64,000 nt of DNA. Origin: G963668345 sp965226215. Its GTDB lineage: Bacteria > Acidobacteriota > Terriglobia > Bryobacterales > UBA6623. The stretch's first letter is position 1. The number at the start of each line of letters is the position of its first letter. The notes under the pieces are model-generated. The model searched no databases and had not been told where the DNA came from. It saw nothing but the letters and a program-made list of their open reading frames with translations. This document shows, one piece after another, positions 16,121 through 24,956 of this stretch. The stretch covers positions 3,162,001-3,226,000 of the forward strand of contig CBDDCH010000002.1 of assembly GCA_965226215.1 (NCBI GenBank), read 5' to 3'. Made by a program: the position numbers and the translations under genes.

Positions 16121-17527
16121 TCATTGCTTCCAGTCCGTGTGAAAAACGCCTTCGCGATCAAGCCTACGGTAGGTGTGGGCGCCGAAATTGTCACGAAGCG
16201 CCTGCAGTAGATTGGCCGGAAGAAACTCGCTTCGGTAACTGTCAATGTAGGAAAGTGTCGCCCCCAGGCACGTAGCTGGCACGCCCGTCTCGCTGGCTAG
16301 CGCCACGACGTCGCGAAGGTCCGGCAGGCAGCGGTTGACAACGTCGGAAAAGTTTAAGTCCACCAAAAGGTTCGGCAGCCCGGGATTCGCTTGATAGGCC
16401 TGCTTGATCGGCTCAAGAAGCTCCGATCGGATGATGCAGCCTCCTTTCCAAATGCGCGCCACCTCACTGAGGTTAATTCCGTAGCCAAATTGCTTGGATG
16501 CCTCACGGATAAGATCCATTCCCTGCGCGTAGCAGGCCACTTTCGCCAGATAGAGCGCGTTGAATAGAGAGCCGACCACTTCCTCTTGATCTCCGTCGTA
16601 CTTCATCGAAGGCCCGGGCACGATGCGCGAGGCGCCCACACGCCGCTCCTTGAGACCGGATAAAATCCGAGCCTCGACGGCCATGCTGAGGGTAGGCGTC
16701 GGAACCCCAAGATCCAGAGCCGTCTGAGCGGTCCATTTCCCCGTGCCCTTTTGACCGGCCGTATCGAGGATGAGATCAACCAGTGGTTTGCCCGTCTCGT
16801 CGTCTCGTTTCTGGAGACATTCGGCGGTAATCTCTATCAGAAACCCGTTGATCTCCGTCTTTGTCCATTTTGAAAAGATCTCGTGGATCTCACTCGTATG
16901 CAGGCCCAACGACTTGCGCAAAATATCGTAGACCTCGCAAATCACCTGCATGATCCCGTATTCGATGCCGTTGTGGACCATCTTCACGTAATGGCCCGCC
17001 GACCCGGCCCCGACGTAGGTGACACAGGGCCCGTCGTCGGTCTTCGCGGCGATCTTGGTCAGTACCGGCTCGAGCTTCCCGTAGGCGTCCTTGTCTCCGC
17101 CGGGCATGATGCTGGGCCCCCACAATGCTCCCTGTTCGCCGCCGCTGATGCCGCAGCCGATGAAATGGATGCCCGTTCCCTCCAACTCTTCGCGGCGCCG
17201 GTCGCTATCGGCGAAGTATGCGTTTCCGCCGTCAATGATCACGTCACCCGGCTCAAAAACGCCCCTTAAATCCGAAATTACCGCGTCGGTGCCCTTTCCC
17301 GCGGTGACCATTAACAGAACCCTGCGCGGCTTCTCCAGGAGATCAGCCAGCTCCTGCACTGTTTGCGTCACTTGGACGTTCTTACCCTGCGCCACCTCGC
17401 GCATACGATTGGCTTTTTCTTCGCCCCGGTTGTACGCCACCACGGGGAAACCGTTGCGCTCGATGTTGAGCGCGATCATCTGCCCCATGACACCTAGGCC
17501 CGCAACGCCGAACTGACCTTTAGACAT
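16121..17527 (-). CDS. gnd: 6-phosphogluconate dehydrogenase, decarboxylating
   Basis: It converts 6-phosphogluconate to ribulose 5-phosphate with NADP+ in the pentose phosphate pathway. Features are the nucleotide motif GVAGLGVMGQ, the substrate loop HFIGCGISGGEQGA and GHYVKMVHNGIEYG with the catalytic Lys and Asn. From ATG 17527, which has an upstream GGAAAGGA, the length is 468 residues, the same as E. coli Gnd; an in-frame start at 17548 would add seven residues with no support. It is first in a two-gene unit with the aldehyde dehydrogenase. Confidence 0.95.
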   Translation of the reverse strand: MSKGQFGVAGLGVMGQMIALNIERNGFPVVAYNRGEEKANRMREVAQGKNVQVTQTVQELADLLEKPRRVLLMVTAGKGTDAVISDLRGVFEPGDVIIDGGNAYFADSDRRREELEGTGIHFIGCGISGGEQGALWGPSIMPGGDKDAYGKLEPVLTKIAAKTDDGPCVTYVGAGSAGHYVKMVHNGIEYGIMQVICEVYDILRKSLGLHTSEIHEIFSKWTKTEINGFLIEITAECLQKRDDETGKPLVDLILDTAGQKGTGKWTAQTALDLGVPTPTLSMAVEARILSGLKERRVGASRIVPGPSMKYDGDQEEVVGSLFNALYLAKVACYAQGMDLIREASKQFGYGINLSEVARIWKGGCIIRSELLEPIKQAYQANPGLPNLLVDLNFSDVVNRCLPDLRDVVALASETGVPATCLGATLSYIDSYRSEFLPANLLQALRDNFGAHTYRRLDREGVFHTDWKQ

Positions 17528-18135
17528 GTCGAATGTCCTTTCCGACAACAGATTGAAGTTGGATCTTCAAGCTATACAGATCGTTCAAAAACGCGAAAAA
17601 GATTCGGCTCGCGCTTCCTCTGGAGACGGCAAAATTTCTAGTTGCCACCCGGAGGCGAAATGAATCACGAACACATTCGCGGAATTCCCGCGAACGAGAG
17701 AACTCCACGCTAGCCACTGCCCAAGCCTATTGTACGAGGCGCCGGGGCCAACCACAAACCACCGCGTGCGCGCCCACTGTCTCGCCTTACACTTCCCTGA
17801 ACACGATCAGAATCAGTTATCGATCTGCCCCGTCGCACACCAGGTCGCCGGGTCAACCAGGGCCTGGGAATTGCGCTCCCCCGACTGACATTCTGCGAAT
17901 ATGCGCTTCCCGCCCGAAAGCACACTTAGCCTGCTTTTCTCACCACGTGGCGACAAAAGCAGGCTAGCGCCAGCTAGCTCGCAAAACAATACCGGCCCCT
18001 TGGTGGGTACAATGGCGAAAGGTTGTGCGCGTGGCGGGTGGCCGCCGAACGGTTGGTTGGCTTGCTCTACGGTGACCTGCTAACCCACACGTCATAATCA
18101 AACCTCTTCTGCTCTGGACAAAAAAGGAATACACT
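17528..18135. other. Gene-free stretch between gnd and the PQQ-propeller gene
   Basis: About 600 bp with no credible gene on either strand; the reading frames have no domain, signal or ribosome site. It should contain the divergent promoters of the flanking genes. One clear structure is the hairpin at 17927-17966. An AGGA at 18125 belongs to the next gene. Confidence 0.6.
17927..17966. repeat. Perfect 12-bp inverted repeat with palindromic loop
   Basis: TAGCCTGCTTTT (17927-17938) pairs perfectly with AAAAGCAGGCTA (17955-17966). The 16-nt loop contains CCACGTGG, itself a palindrome. The left arm followed by CTCACCA resembles the outer arm of the element at 12697 (CTAGCCCACATTTCTCACGA), so it may be a minimal relative. 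Confidence 0.6.
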
Positions 18136-19488
18136 TTGCGCATTTCTGCCTCACTCAACAGACCACGACCAGCCCTCGGCTTAAGCCTCTTCCTATCGAT
18201 CTGCTTCTTACTAGCGCCCCCGGTTCCGCTTCACGCCGATGACTGGCCGGAATGGCGCGGCAAGGGTCGCCGAGGTGTATGGACCGAGACGGGGATCATC
18301 GACAAGTTCCCCGAAGGTGGACTCGAAGCCTTATGGCGCACACCGGTCGCCGGAGGCTACGCCGGACCCGCGGTGGCAGATGGCCGCGTGTACGTAACCG
18401 ACTACACCTCGACGGAAGGACGCAAAGGCGTCGAAAGAACTTTGTGTCTGGACGAGCAAACCGGCAAGGTACTCTGGTCGCATTCCTGGGACACCGATTA
18501 CGCCGGCCTCGACTATCCCTACGGTCCTCGTGCTACGCCCACTGTCGACGGGGACCGCGTCTATACCTTGGGCGCCATGGGCAAGTTGCACTGCCTGAAC
18601 TCCAAGACCGGCAAGGTCATATGGAAGAAGGATTATCAGGAAGACTATGGATCGCCCGTGCCCGTCTGGGGCATGGTAGGCGCTCCGCTCGTGGACGGCG
18701 AACGGCTTATATGTCTGGTGGGCGGCGAGAACAACGCCAAGGTAGTCGCCTTTAATAAGCTCACCGGTAAAGAGATTTGGCGAGCGCTCTCTTCCGATCG
18801 CGAGCCTGGCTATAGCCCGCCGATCATTTTTGAAGCCGGCGGCAAACGGCAGTTGATTATCTGGCACCCGGCGGCGGTTGCGTCGCTCGATCCAGCCACA
18901 GGGAAAACGTATTGGCAGCAGCCTTTCGACATAAAGGCCGGTTTGACGGTGGCTACGCCCGTTCTCGACGGCGATCGCCTGCTAGTGTCCGCTTTTTTTA
19001 ATGGCTCTCGTCTTTTCAAACTTGATCCGCACCTCCCGAGCGCCAAACTCGTCTGGAAGGGCAACAGCGATAGCGAGATCAAGACCGATGGCTTGCATCC
19101 CCTCATTACGACTCCGGTGATCGATGGCGACTACGTCTATGGCATTGGCAGCTATGGGCAGTTTCGATGCCTGAACGCGGCCACGGGCCAACGAGTTTGG
19201 GAAACGCTCGAAGTGACCCGTGAAAATGCACGCTGGGCTTGCGGCCTGATCGTCCGCCACGAAGACCGCTACTTCATCAACAATGACCGTGGAGAGCTAA
19301 TCATCGCCAAGTTGTCCCCCGAAGGCTACCACGAGATCAGCCGTACGAAAATCACCACCCCCACCACGCCCGTCGGCCGCCGCCGAGAACTGGGCGCTGT
19401 TCACTGGTCGCACCCCGCCTATGCCAACCGTCACATCATCGTGCGCAACGACGAGGAAATCGTGCGCTATTCGCTGGCGAAAGAGTAA
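18136..19488 (+). CDS. Exported PQQ-type beta-propeller repeat protein
   Basis: A 450-residue protein with a signal peptide (LGLSLFLSICFLLAPPVPLHA) and then DDWPEWRGKGRRGVWTETG, the characteristic opening of secreted PQQ-like/quinoprotein propellers in Planctomycetes and Acidobacteria. Repeats such as LDEQTGKVLWSHSW, LNSKTGKVIWKKDY and LDPATGKTYWQQPF mark the blades. PQQ-binding residues are not conserved enough to claim cofactor use; the fold more likely serves binding or scaffolding outside the membrane. Start is TTG 18136 with AAGGAA about 8 nt upstream. Confidence 0.88.
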   Translation: MRISASLNRPRPALGLSLFLSICFLLAPPVPLHADDWPEWRGKGRRGVWTETGIIDKFPEGGLEALWRTPVAGGYAGPAVADGRVYVTDYTSTEGRKGVERTLCLDEQTGKVLWSHSWDTDYAGLDYPYGPRATPTVDGDRVYTLGAMGKLHCLNSKTGKVIWKKDYQEDYGSPVPVWGMVGAPLVDGERLICLVGGENNAKVVAFNKLTGKEIWRALSSDREPGYSPPIIFEAGGKRQLIIWHPAAVASLDPATGKTYWQQPFDIKAGLTVATPVLDGDRLLVSAFFNGSRLFKLDPHLPSAKLVWKGNSDSEIKTDGLHPLITTPVIDGDYVYGIGSYGQFRCLNAATGQRVWETLEVTRENARWACGLIVRHEDRYFINNDRGELIIAKLSPEGYHEISRTKITTPTTPVGRRRELGAVHWSHPAYANRHIIVRNDEEIVRYSLAKE

Positions 19489-19496
19489 CGGCCGCT

Positions 19497-19552
19497 GCTA
19501 GGATCTCGACCATAATTACAGTCCCGTGGAGAAAGAGGAACCTCTGTGAGCA
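19497..19552 (+). repeat. Duplicated 5' leader, copy 1
   Basis: The sequence from GCTAGGATCTCGACCATAAT through AAAGAGGAACCTCTGTGAGC is repeated at 21265-21320 with only a few changes. It includes a possible -10 box (CATAAT here, TATAAT in copy 2), a GAGGAA ribosome site and the GTG start. Two neighbouring genes therefore share the same leader. Confidence 0.7.
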
Positions 19553-19963
19553 AGACCAGTCAGACGCACTGCGGTCAGGGATGGTTGCCGGAAGGAGATG
19601 CTGTACCGACCCGGTTTTCGGCAACGAGGGGTGGCGCCAGGAAAGGCTTGCGATTCTCACTCCTGGTTTTTCTTGGGTTTGTTCTCGGCATAAGCCAGAA
19701 TTCGGCTTTGGCCCGGCCAAAGCAGGTGGAACTACGGTGGGGGGATCTGTCGCCGCTCATCGTTGACCAGCGGGTCCGCTTGCATTTGCCGGAAGACGTA
19801 AGGATCAAAGGCAGAGTGCTTTCCGTGAGACACGACGGCCTCTACATGAATATCAAGAAAAGAAGCAATAAGAAGGCCTACCCCAAGGGACTGACCGTGA
19901 TCCCTCGTGCTGATGTCTCGCTCATCGAGCTCAGGAAAAAGCGGGGTATCAAGTACCGAGCGA
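19546..19963 (+). pseudogene. Unknown membrane protein, 5' part (split by IS1595 element)
   Basis: From GTG 19546 the frame encodes 139 residues with a hydrophobic segment FSLLVFLGFVLGISQNSALA, probably a signal peptide or anchor, then a basic soluble region (VRHDGLYMNIKKRSNKKAYPKG). The natural frame is interrupted at 19963 by an IS; the continuing frame stops within the IS at 19980. Removing the IS and one target copy joins it in phase to 21003-21230, restoring a 214-residue protein with two more membrane segments. Function unknown. Confidence 0.82.
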
Positions 19964-20995
19964 ATTGGGTATCCACTTGACTCAGGTGACCCCAAGATGT
20001 AGTATGCGCCTTCGTGGAGGATTATCCACGCGACCTGCTCGAGTTCGAGGTACGCTTCGCCAGCGAAGAGGCCTGTCGCGACTATCTGTCCGCGTTGCGC
20101 TGGCCGGAGGGTTTCCGCTGTCCGGGATGCGGGCATGAGCGGGCTTGGCCGGTGCGCAAAGTGTGGTTCGAATGCGCTCGCTGCGGGCGGCAGACGTCGG
20201 TGACCTCGGGCACGATCTTCCAAGACACACGTAAGCCGCTGCGGCTGTGGTTCCGGGCGATCTGGCACGTCACTTCGCAAAAGAACGGGGTCAGCGCGCT
20301 GGGTCTGCAGCGCGTTCTCGGGTTGGGCAGCTATCAAACCGCGTGGACCTGGATGCACAAGCTGCGGCGAGCGATGGTGCGTCCGGGGCGGGAGCGATTG
20401 GCGGGCGTAGTCGAGGTCGATGAGACCTATTGGGGCGCTGAGGAAGAGGGTGTGAGCGGCCGGCAGACCGAGCGTAAAGCCTTGATTGCAGTAGCCGCGG
20501 AAGAGAGAGGCCGCGGGCTAGGACGGATCCGCATGCAGCGCGTGCGGAACGCATCGGCGGCCAGTTTGATGCCCTTCGTGGAGGAGTCGGTCGAGCCGGG
20601 AAGCGTGGTGCACACCGACGGCTGGCTGGGCTACGAGCCGCTGGAGAAGAAGGGCTACCAGCATCGCATCGTCTTTCTGTCGGGCCGCCGCAAGCAGGCC
20701 TCGGAATTATTGCCGAGGGTGCACCAAGCGATCTCGTTGCTCAAGCGCTGGCTGCTGGGCACGCACCAAGGCGCGGTTAGTCACGAGCATCTGGACTACT
20801 ACCTCGACGAGTTTGTGTTCCGCTTCAACCGGCGCAACTCACGCAGCCGGGGAAAACTCTTCTACCGCCTTGTGCAGCAGGCAGTCGCCGTGGACCCAAC
20901 GCCGTATCGATCGATCGTCGCCGACTGGGACGCTGAGGCCCCGTGAGCCCAACCACAAGATGTTGGGGTTACCTGAGTCAAGTGGATACCCCATT
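19964..20995. mobile_element. IS1595-family insertion sequence
   Basis: A 1032-bp element. The ends are inverted repeats: GGGTATCCACTTGACTCAGG, then TGACCCC, on the left, and the same with one mismatch (TAACCCC) on the right, about 30 bp in all. It is flanked by an 8-bp direct repeat CCGAGCGA (19956-19963 and 20996-21003), the duplication length known for IS1595. The intact ends, matching duplication and uninterrupted transposase suggest a recent insertion. Confidence 0.9.
20014..20946 (+). CDS. IS1595-family transposase (ISXO2-like)
   Basis: A 310-residue transposase from GTG 20014. The N-terminus has a zinc ribbon (CPGCGHERAW, then CARCGRQTSVTSGTIF). The ISXO2-type catalytic domain follows with VVEVDETYWG, VHTDGWLGYEPL and a C-terminal EFVFRFNRRNSRSRG. 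All key acidic positions of the family appear present, so it is probably active. It fills most of the 1032-bp element. Confidence 0.92.
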   Translation: MEDYPRDLLEFEVRFASEEACRDYLSALRWPEGFRCPGCGHERAWPVRKVWFECARCGRQTSVTSGTIFQDTRKPLRLWFRAIWHVTSQKNGVSALGLQRVLGLGSYQTAWTWMHKLRRAMVRPGRERLAGVVEVDETYWGAEEEGVSGRQTERKALIAVAAEERGRGLGRIRMQRVRNASAASLMPFVEESVEPGSVVHTDGWLGYEPLEKKGYQHRIVFLSGRRKQASELLPRVHQAISLLKRWLLGTHQGAVSHEHLDYYLDEFVFRFNRRNSRSRGKLFYRLVQQAVAVDPTPYRSIVADWDAEAP

Positions 20996-21002
20996 CCGAG
21001 CG

Positions 21003-21230
21003 ATATTGACGCCCATCGGCGCGGTCCTCGCGGCCGGCTTAATAGTTTATTCCATCGCTGCGGGCGGCGGAGCAGAGAGTGCCGAGATTTCTGTGGTCGC
21101 GGCAGGAGCTCTCGGGGGAGGGCTTGCCTATTTTCTGGGCTGGGGGCTGGACGCGAAGATTATGCACATTAAGGTAGTCGGCGATCCGCCTCAAACCGAA
21201 ACCACCGTCAACTCGCCGGCCCAGCCATGA
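21003..21230 (+). pseudogene. Unknown membrane protein, 3' part (split by IS1595 element)
   Basis: The frame carries two hydrophobic segments (ILTPIGAVLAAGLIVYSIAA and ISVVAAGALGGGLAYFLGWG) and a polar tail ending at TGA 21230. It is the continuation of 19546-19963: the codon ATA is formed from base 19963 plus 21004-21005 once the IS is removed. On its own it has no proper start. Confidence 0.82.
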
Positions 21231-21264
21231 CAGGCTAAACAGGCAAGCTGTGCTGGAAGCCGCA

Positions 21265-21320
21265 GGCTAGGATCTCGACTATAATTACCGCCCCGTGGAA
21301 AAAGAGGAACCTCCGTGAGC
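21265..21320 (+). promoter_or_regulatory. Duplicated 5' leader, copy 2, with TATAAT box
   Basis: GCTAGGATCTCGACTATAAT followed by CCCCGTGGAAAAAGAGGAAC and a GTG start repeats the leader at 19497. TATAAT at 21280-21285 is a good -10 candidate; no clear -35 box is seen. The leader drives the TolB-like gene. Confidence 0.55.
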
Positions 21321-23171
21321 ACACTCGCCGGAACCGCCAAAACGAACATTCTGGTTGAAAGAAGGCGTCAAAGTGAGCACATTAGGGCAGCGCTGCAAAT
21401 TTTCTTGGTCCTCGCCGGTCTGACCGGCGGGCCATTGCTTGCCCAAGAAGTAAGCGTTCGTACAATCGGGTTCGGCAACGCGACCGACGTTTCGAAGGAC
21501 GGCGGACGGATTCTGCTCACGGATTGGAAGACCGGAAAGATCATGCTCCGCGACGTGGAGTCGGGAGCGGTTGAGGTCGTGACCCGAGGCGGGTATCCCG
21601 ATTACGGGATGTACGCGCAATTCTCTCCTGACGGCAAGCGCGTTGCCTATAGCTGGAGGGTGCGAGACGGGCATTTTGACCTCCGCCTCATCACCCTGGA
21701 TAGCTCGGAGCCAAGGGTGTTGGTTCCAGGCAAGAACGACTCCTACTTCGTCCGGGACTGGTCGCGTGACGGGAAGACGATCCTGGCGCGGACTTCATCG
21801 GGGTTGGTTTCGGTGTCGGCTGAAGACGGGAACGTGGAGAATCTTGTCGAGATACCGAAACCCTCGTTCGGCGAGTCGGCTCGGTTTTCTCCGAATGGCG
21901 AGTATGTTGCATACGCCATGGTGACCCCGTCGATCACGGCGCCGGCCGATATTCACATTTATTCGCTAAGCGGGCGCCGGGAGCTGGAAGGCGTTCGTCA
22001 CCCGGCGAACGACGGACTGATCGGCTGGACCCCCGATGGACGCTGGATCCTATTCAGCAGCGACCGAGACGGGATGGAAGGCCTTTGGGCCGCTCCGGTA
22101 GACGCTGAGGGGGCGGGAGAGGCGCGGCGCATCCATGAGTCGCTCGCATTGGCGAGGCCGTGGTCCGTGGGAGTGACCGGCGACGGATCGCCGGTCTATA
22201 CGGCCCGCACTTGGCGAAACGACCTCTATATCGCCGATTACGACACCGAGAGAAACGCGTTCGGGAAGCCGATTGTGCTAGTGAAAGATGTCGACTACGG
22301 CAGCGGCGTAACTTGGTCGCCGGCCGGCGACCGGTTGGCCTACGCTCGTCACCCGCGGTCACTGGTTATCCGATCCTATCCCGGCGGGCAAGAGCAAGAG
22401 ATCGATACCGGTCTGCGCCGATTCCACCACCGCGGGCCGCACTGGATTGGAGACGAGACGATCCTCGTGGGCGCCAGGCCGAATGGAAGAGAAGCGGGCT
22501 TGGTTGCGGTCGATGTCCCGACGGGTGAGGTCGCCACAATCATTGAGAATGATGACAAGGGAGTGGTCGAGTGGGGGACGGCTTCACCAGCCGGGCTGGC
22601 CTATTTCCCTCGATTCCAGGTCGAGGGAGACGGGGAGTTTGTCGAGCGAAATATGAAGACCGCGGCCGAGCGCACCATTCATCGTTTTCAAGCGATCCAG
22701 CCTGGCCGTTGGCCGGTTCGTGATCTGGCGTTGTCAGCCGACGGCGAGTGGCTGGCGTATGTTCAGAAAGGTTCTAGTCAAGAACCGCGCAGGGAGTCGT
22801 TGGCGCTGCTCAAAGTCGGTGGCGGGCCGCCGAAAACGCTCTTGAAGGCGAATCCCGGGGAGGTGCTCTATCAGCCGGCTTGGACTCCAGACTCGCGCTT
22901 TTTGTTGCTCGGTCGAGGAAGGTCGATTCGACCCGAGTCGAAGTTTAAGATTTGGAGGGTCGACGTCTCCTCGGAGGAAGCGGAGTGTGTGACGGGATTT
23001 TCGTTCTCGGGCAAGAATATGGGCGGCTTGAGCGTTCATCCGGACGGAGACAAGATTGCATTCACGTCGGGCGAGGTCGTCGACGAATGGGCCGTCACAT
23101 GGACTGAGCTTCGCGACGAGGTTCGCATTGTCGAGGGTGTCGCCGAATGGCTGGCCCGGCACGAACGCTAA
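21315..23171 (+). CDS. TolB-like/PD40 beta-propeller protein, exported
   Basis: A 618-residue protein with an N-terminal hydrophobic segment (LQIFLVLAGLTGGPLLA) that looks like a signal peptide set back from the start. The body is built of PD40 blades: AQFSPDGKRVAYSW, ARFSPNGEYVAYAM, GWTPDGRWILFSSDRDG, TWSPAGDRLAYARH, ALSADGEWLAYVQ, AWTPDSRFLLLGR and SVHPDGDKIAFTSG. There is no peptidase domain after the propeller, so it is a periplasmic binding or scaffold protein. GTG 21315 lies in the leader shared with 19546. In Acidobacteria such proteins are often fused to kinases; this one is free-standing. Confidence 0.85.
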   Translation: MSTLAGTAKTNILVERRRQSEHIRAALQIFLVLAGLTGGPLLAQEVSVRTIGFGNATDVSKDGGRILLTDWKTGKIMLRDVESGAVEVVTRGGYPDYGMYAQFSPDGKRVAYSWRVRDGHFDLRLITLDSSEPRVLVPGKNDSYFVRDWSRDGKTILARTSSGLVSVSAEDGNVENLVEIPKPSFGESARFSPNGEYVAYAMVTPSITAPADIHIYSLSGRRELEGVRHPANDGLIGWTPDGRWILFSSDRDGMEGLWAAPVDAEGAGEARRIHESLALARPWSVGVTGDGSPVYTARTWRNDLYIADYDTERNAFGKPIVLVKDVDYGSGVTWSPAGDRLAYARHPRSLVIRSYPGGQEQEIDTGLRRFHHRGPHWIGDETILVGARPNGREAGLVAVDVPTGEVATIIENDDKGVVEWGTASPAGLAYFPRFQVEGDGEFVERNMKTAAERTIHRFQAIQPGRWPVRDLALSADGEWLAYVQKGSSQEPRRESLALLKVGGGPPKTLLKANPGEVLYQPAWTPDSRFLLLGRGRSIRPESKFKIWRVDVSSEEAECVTGFSFSGKNMGGLSVHPDGDKIAFTSGEVVDEWAVTWTELRDEVRIVEGVAEWLARHER

Positions 23172-23274
23172 GCCCGCATGTCAGACTTGGCGCGATCGAT
23201 CGCGCCCGTCCCGGATTCTACCCAAATGTAGTACCATCGAACTGATGTTGAATTAGACTGGGTGGGGTGTACGT

Positions 23275-24654
23275 ATGATACGTCTCGATGCCGATCGTCC
23301 GGTTCAATTCTGTGATGGGCTACGTCGTCGTGATTTCCTCCATGCGGGCTCGCTGGCTTTCCTGGGTCTCGGGCTTCCCCAGCTTTTCACCCTGAAGGCT
23401 CTGGGGGCTGTAGACGAAAGTAAGAAGGACATTAACTGCATCTTTTTGATGCTCGTAGGCGGTCCTTCTCAGCTCGATACTTGGGACCCCAAGCCTGACG
23501 CGCCCGCCGAAATACGCGGTCCTCACAGGCCGATCAAGACCAATGTCCCTGGGATGGAAATCTCCGAGATCTTCCCGCGCATGGCGAAGCACGCCGACAA
23601 GTATGCTCTGATCCGTAGCTGCTATCACACGGCGCCGGCGGTACACGATACAGGACACCAGATGATGCAGACGGGCCGGCTTTTCCAGGCCGGCGTCGAG
23701 CATCCCCACTACGGCTGCGTGCTTTCGTACCTCAAAGGCTCCAAAGGCGACGTGCCGTCCCACGTCTTGCTGCCGAAGCCGATCGGACCCACGGGCGGCA
23801 ACATGCCCCACGGGCAGAACGCCGGTTACCTGGGCAAGCGCTACGACCCGTTTGTGCTCAACGCCGATCCCGCGGCTCCCGGTTTCAAGGTGCCCGACCT
23901 GTTGCCTCCCGATTACATGTCGGCGCTACGGGTTGACCGGCGTAAGAACTGGCGTGCCATGGTCGACAAGACCGTCAGCAAATTTGAAACCTCGCAGGAT
24001 GCTCGCCTGCTCGACGACACCTTCCATCAGGCCTATACCTTGATGACATCTCAAAAAGCTCGGGCAGCCTTCGAACTGCAGCGTGAGACAGAAGAAATGC
24101 GTCAGCGATACGGCATGAACCGCTTTGGCCAGGGGTGCTTGCTGGCCCGGAGGCTCATCGAGGCAGGCGTAAGGTTCGTGACGGTAAACATGTTTGAGAC
24201 CGTCTTCGACGAGATCACCTGGGATATTCATGGCTCGCCGCCCTTCAGTCCGATTAGCGCTGTCAAAGACCTCTGCGGCCCGATGTTCGACAATGCGTTC
24301 ACATCCCTCATAGAAGATCTCCACGACCGGCGGCTGCTCGAAGAAACCATGATCTTCGCCGTCGGCGAGTTCGGACGCACGCCCAAGATCAACCCGGCCG
24401 GAGGACGTGACCACTGGCCGCAAGTCTGGACCGCTGTCATGGCCGGCGGAGGTATTCAGGGTGGCCAGGTTGTCGGTGCGTCCGACGACCACGCCGCATT
24501 CCCGAAAGATCGCCCCGTGTCGCCGCCGGAAATGGCGGCTACTGTCTACCACGCGCTGGGCATCAAGCTCGACCAGGAATTGCCTGGTGCTCAGGGTCGG
24601 CCCATCTTCATCGTCGACAGCGGCACGGAACCGATCCACGAACTGTTTTCGTGA
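23275..24654 (+). CDS. DUF1501 family protein with Tat-type signal
   Basis: A 459-residue member of the sulfatase-like DUF1501 family. The twin-arginine motif RRRDFLHAGSLAFLGLGLPQ near residue 18 suggests folded export. Family blocks include FLMLVGGPSQLDTWDPKP, YALIRSCYHTAPAVHDTGHQ, LARRLIEAGVRFVTVNMFE and VGEFGRTPKINPAGGRDHWP. The biochemical role of DUF1501 is unproven. In Planctomycetes and Acidobacteria it is almost always paired with DUF1549/DUF1553 genes, as here, and it starts a four-gene operon-like block. Confidence 0.9.
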   Translation: MIRLDADRPVQFCDGLRRRDFLHAGSLAFLGLGLPQLFTLKALGAVDESKKDINCIFLMLVGGPSQLDTWDPKPDAPAEIRGPHRPIKTNVPGMEISEIFPRMAKHADKYALIRSCYHTAPAVHDTGHQMMQTGRLFQAGVEHPHYGCVLSYLKGSKGDVPSHVLLPKPIGPTGGNMPHGQNAGYLGKRYDPFVLNADPAAPGFKVPDLLPPDYMSALRVDRRKNWRAMVDKTVSKFETSQDARLLDDTFHQAYTLMTSQKARAAFELQRETEEMRQRYGMNRFGQGCLLARRLIEAGVRFVTVNMFETVFDEITWDIHGSPPFSPISAVKDLCGPMFDNAFTSLIEDLHDRRLLEETMIFAVGEFGRTPKINPAGGRDHWPQVWTAVMAGGGIQGGQVVGASDDHAAFPKDRPVSPPEMAATVYHALGIKLDQELPGAQGRPIFIVDSGTEPIHELFS

Positions 24655-24743
24655 TACGAAGCGGAAGTCGAGTTAGCTACCGGTCAACAATCTCGGGGAC
24701 CTTACCTCAGGTCCACGCCGACTCTGACGTACCCGCTAGACGA

Positions 24744-24934
24744 CTAGTGGACTGCCCTGGAAACGAGTTCCCTATAGATTCGGAAATGTCGGGATCGACA
24801 GCCACGTGGCGCACGCTTTCAGCGTGCTGTGCCGGCATTCTTGCCGGCATCCCACCGCCCGGCAGAAGGGCTGGCGCACCAACGAGACATCTCACCAGGA
24901 CGATCAGAAAGTTTTCTCTGGGACAGCTTACTAC
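24744..24934. repeat. MITE-like element, family 2, copy A
   Basis: This 191-bp unit lies between the DUF1501 and DUF1549 genes. Its left end CTAGTGGACTGCCCTGGAAA and right end (reverse complement GTAGTAAGCTGTCCCAGAGA) are related inverted repeats. It shares CTATAGATTCGG-AATGTCGGG and GTGGCGCACGCTTTCAGCGT with copies at 37093, 51968 and 54233. Relative to copy B the inner GTGGCGCACGC module is inverted. The element ends 5 bp before the ribosome site of the next gene. Confidence 0.7.
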
Positions 24935-24956
24935 TCTCAAGGAGGTCCTCCTCTCG

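Noticed and set aside
15590..16210. 206-residue plus-strand frame
   Set aside because: Antisense to the aldehyde dehydrogenase and the end of gnd.
24651..24956. N-terminal extension of the DUF1549/1553 protein
   Set aside because: It translates a MITE-like repeat; the ribosome site and signal peptide place the start at 24957.
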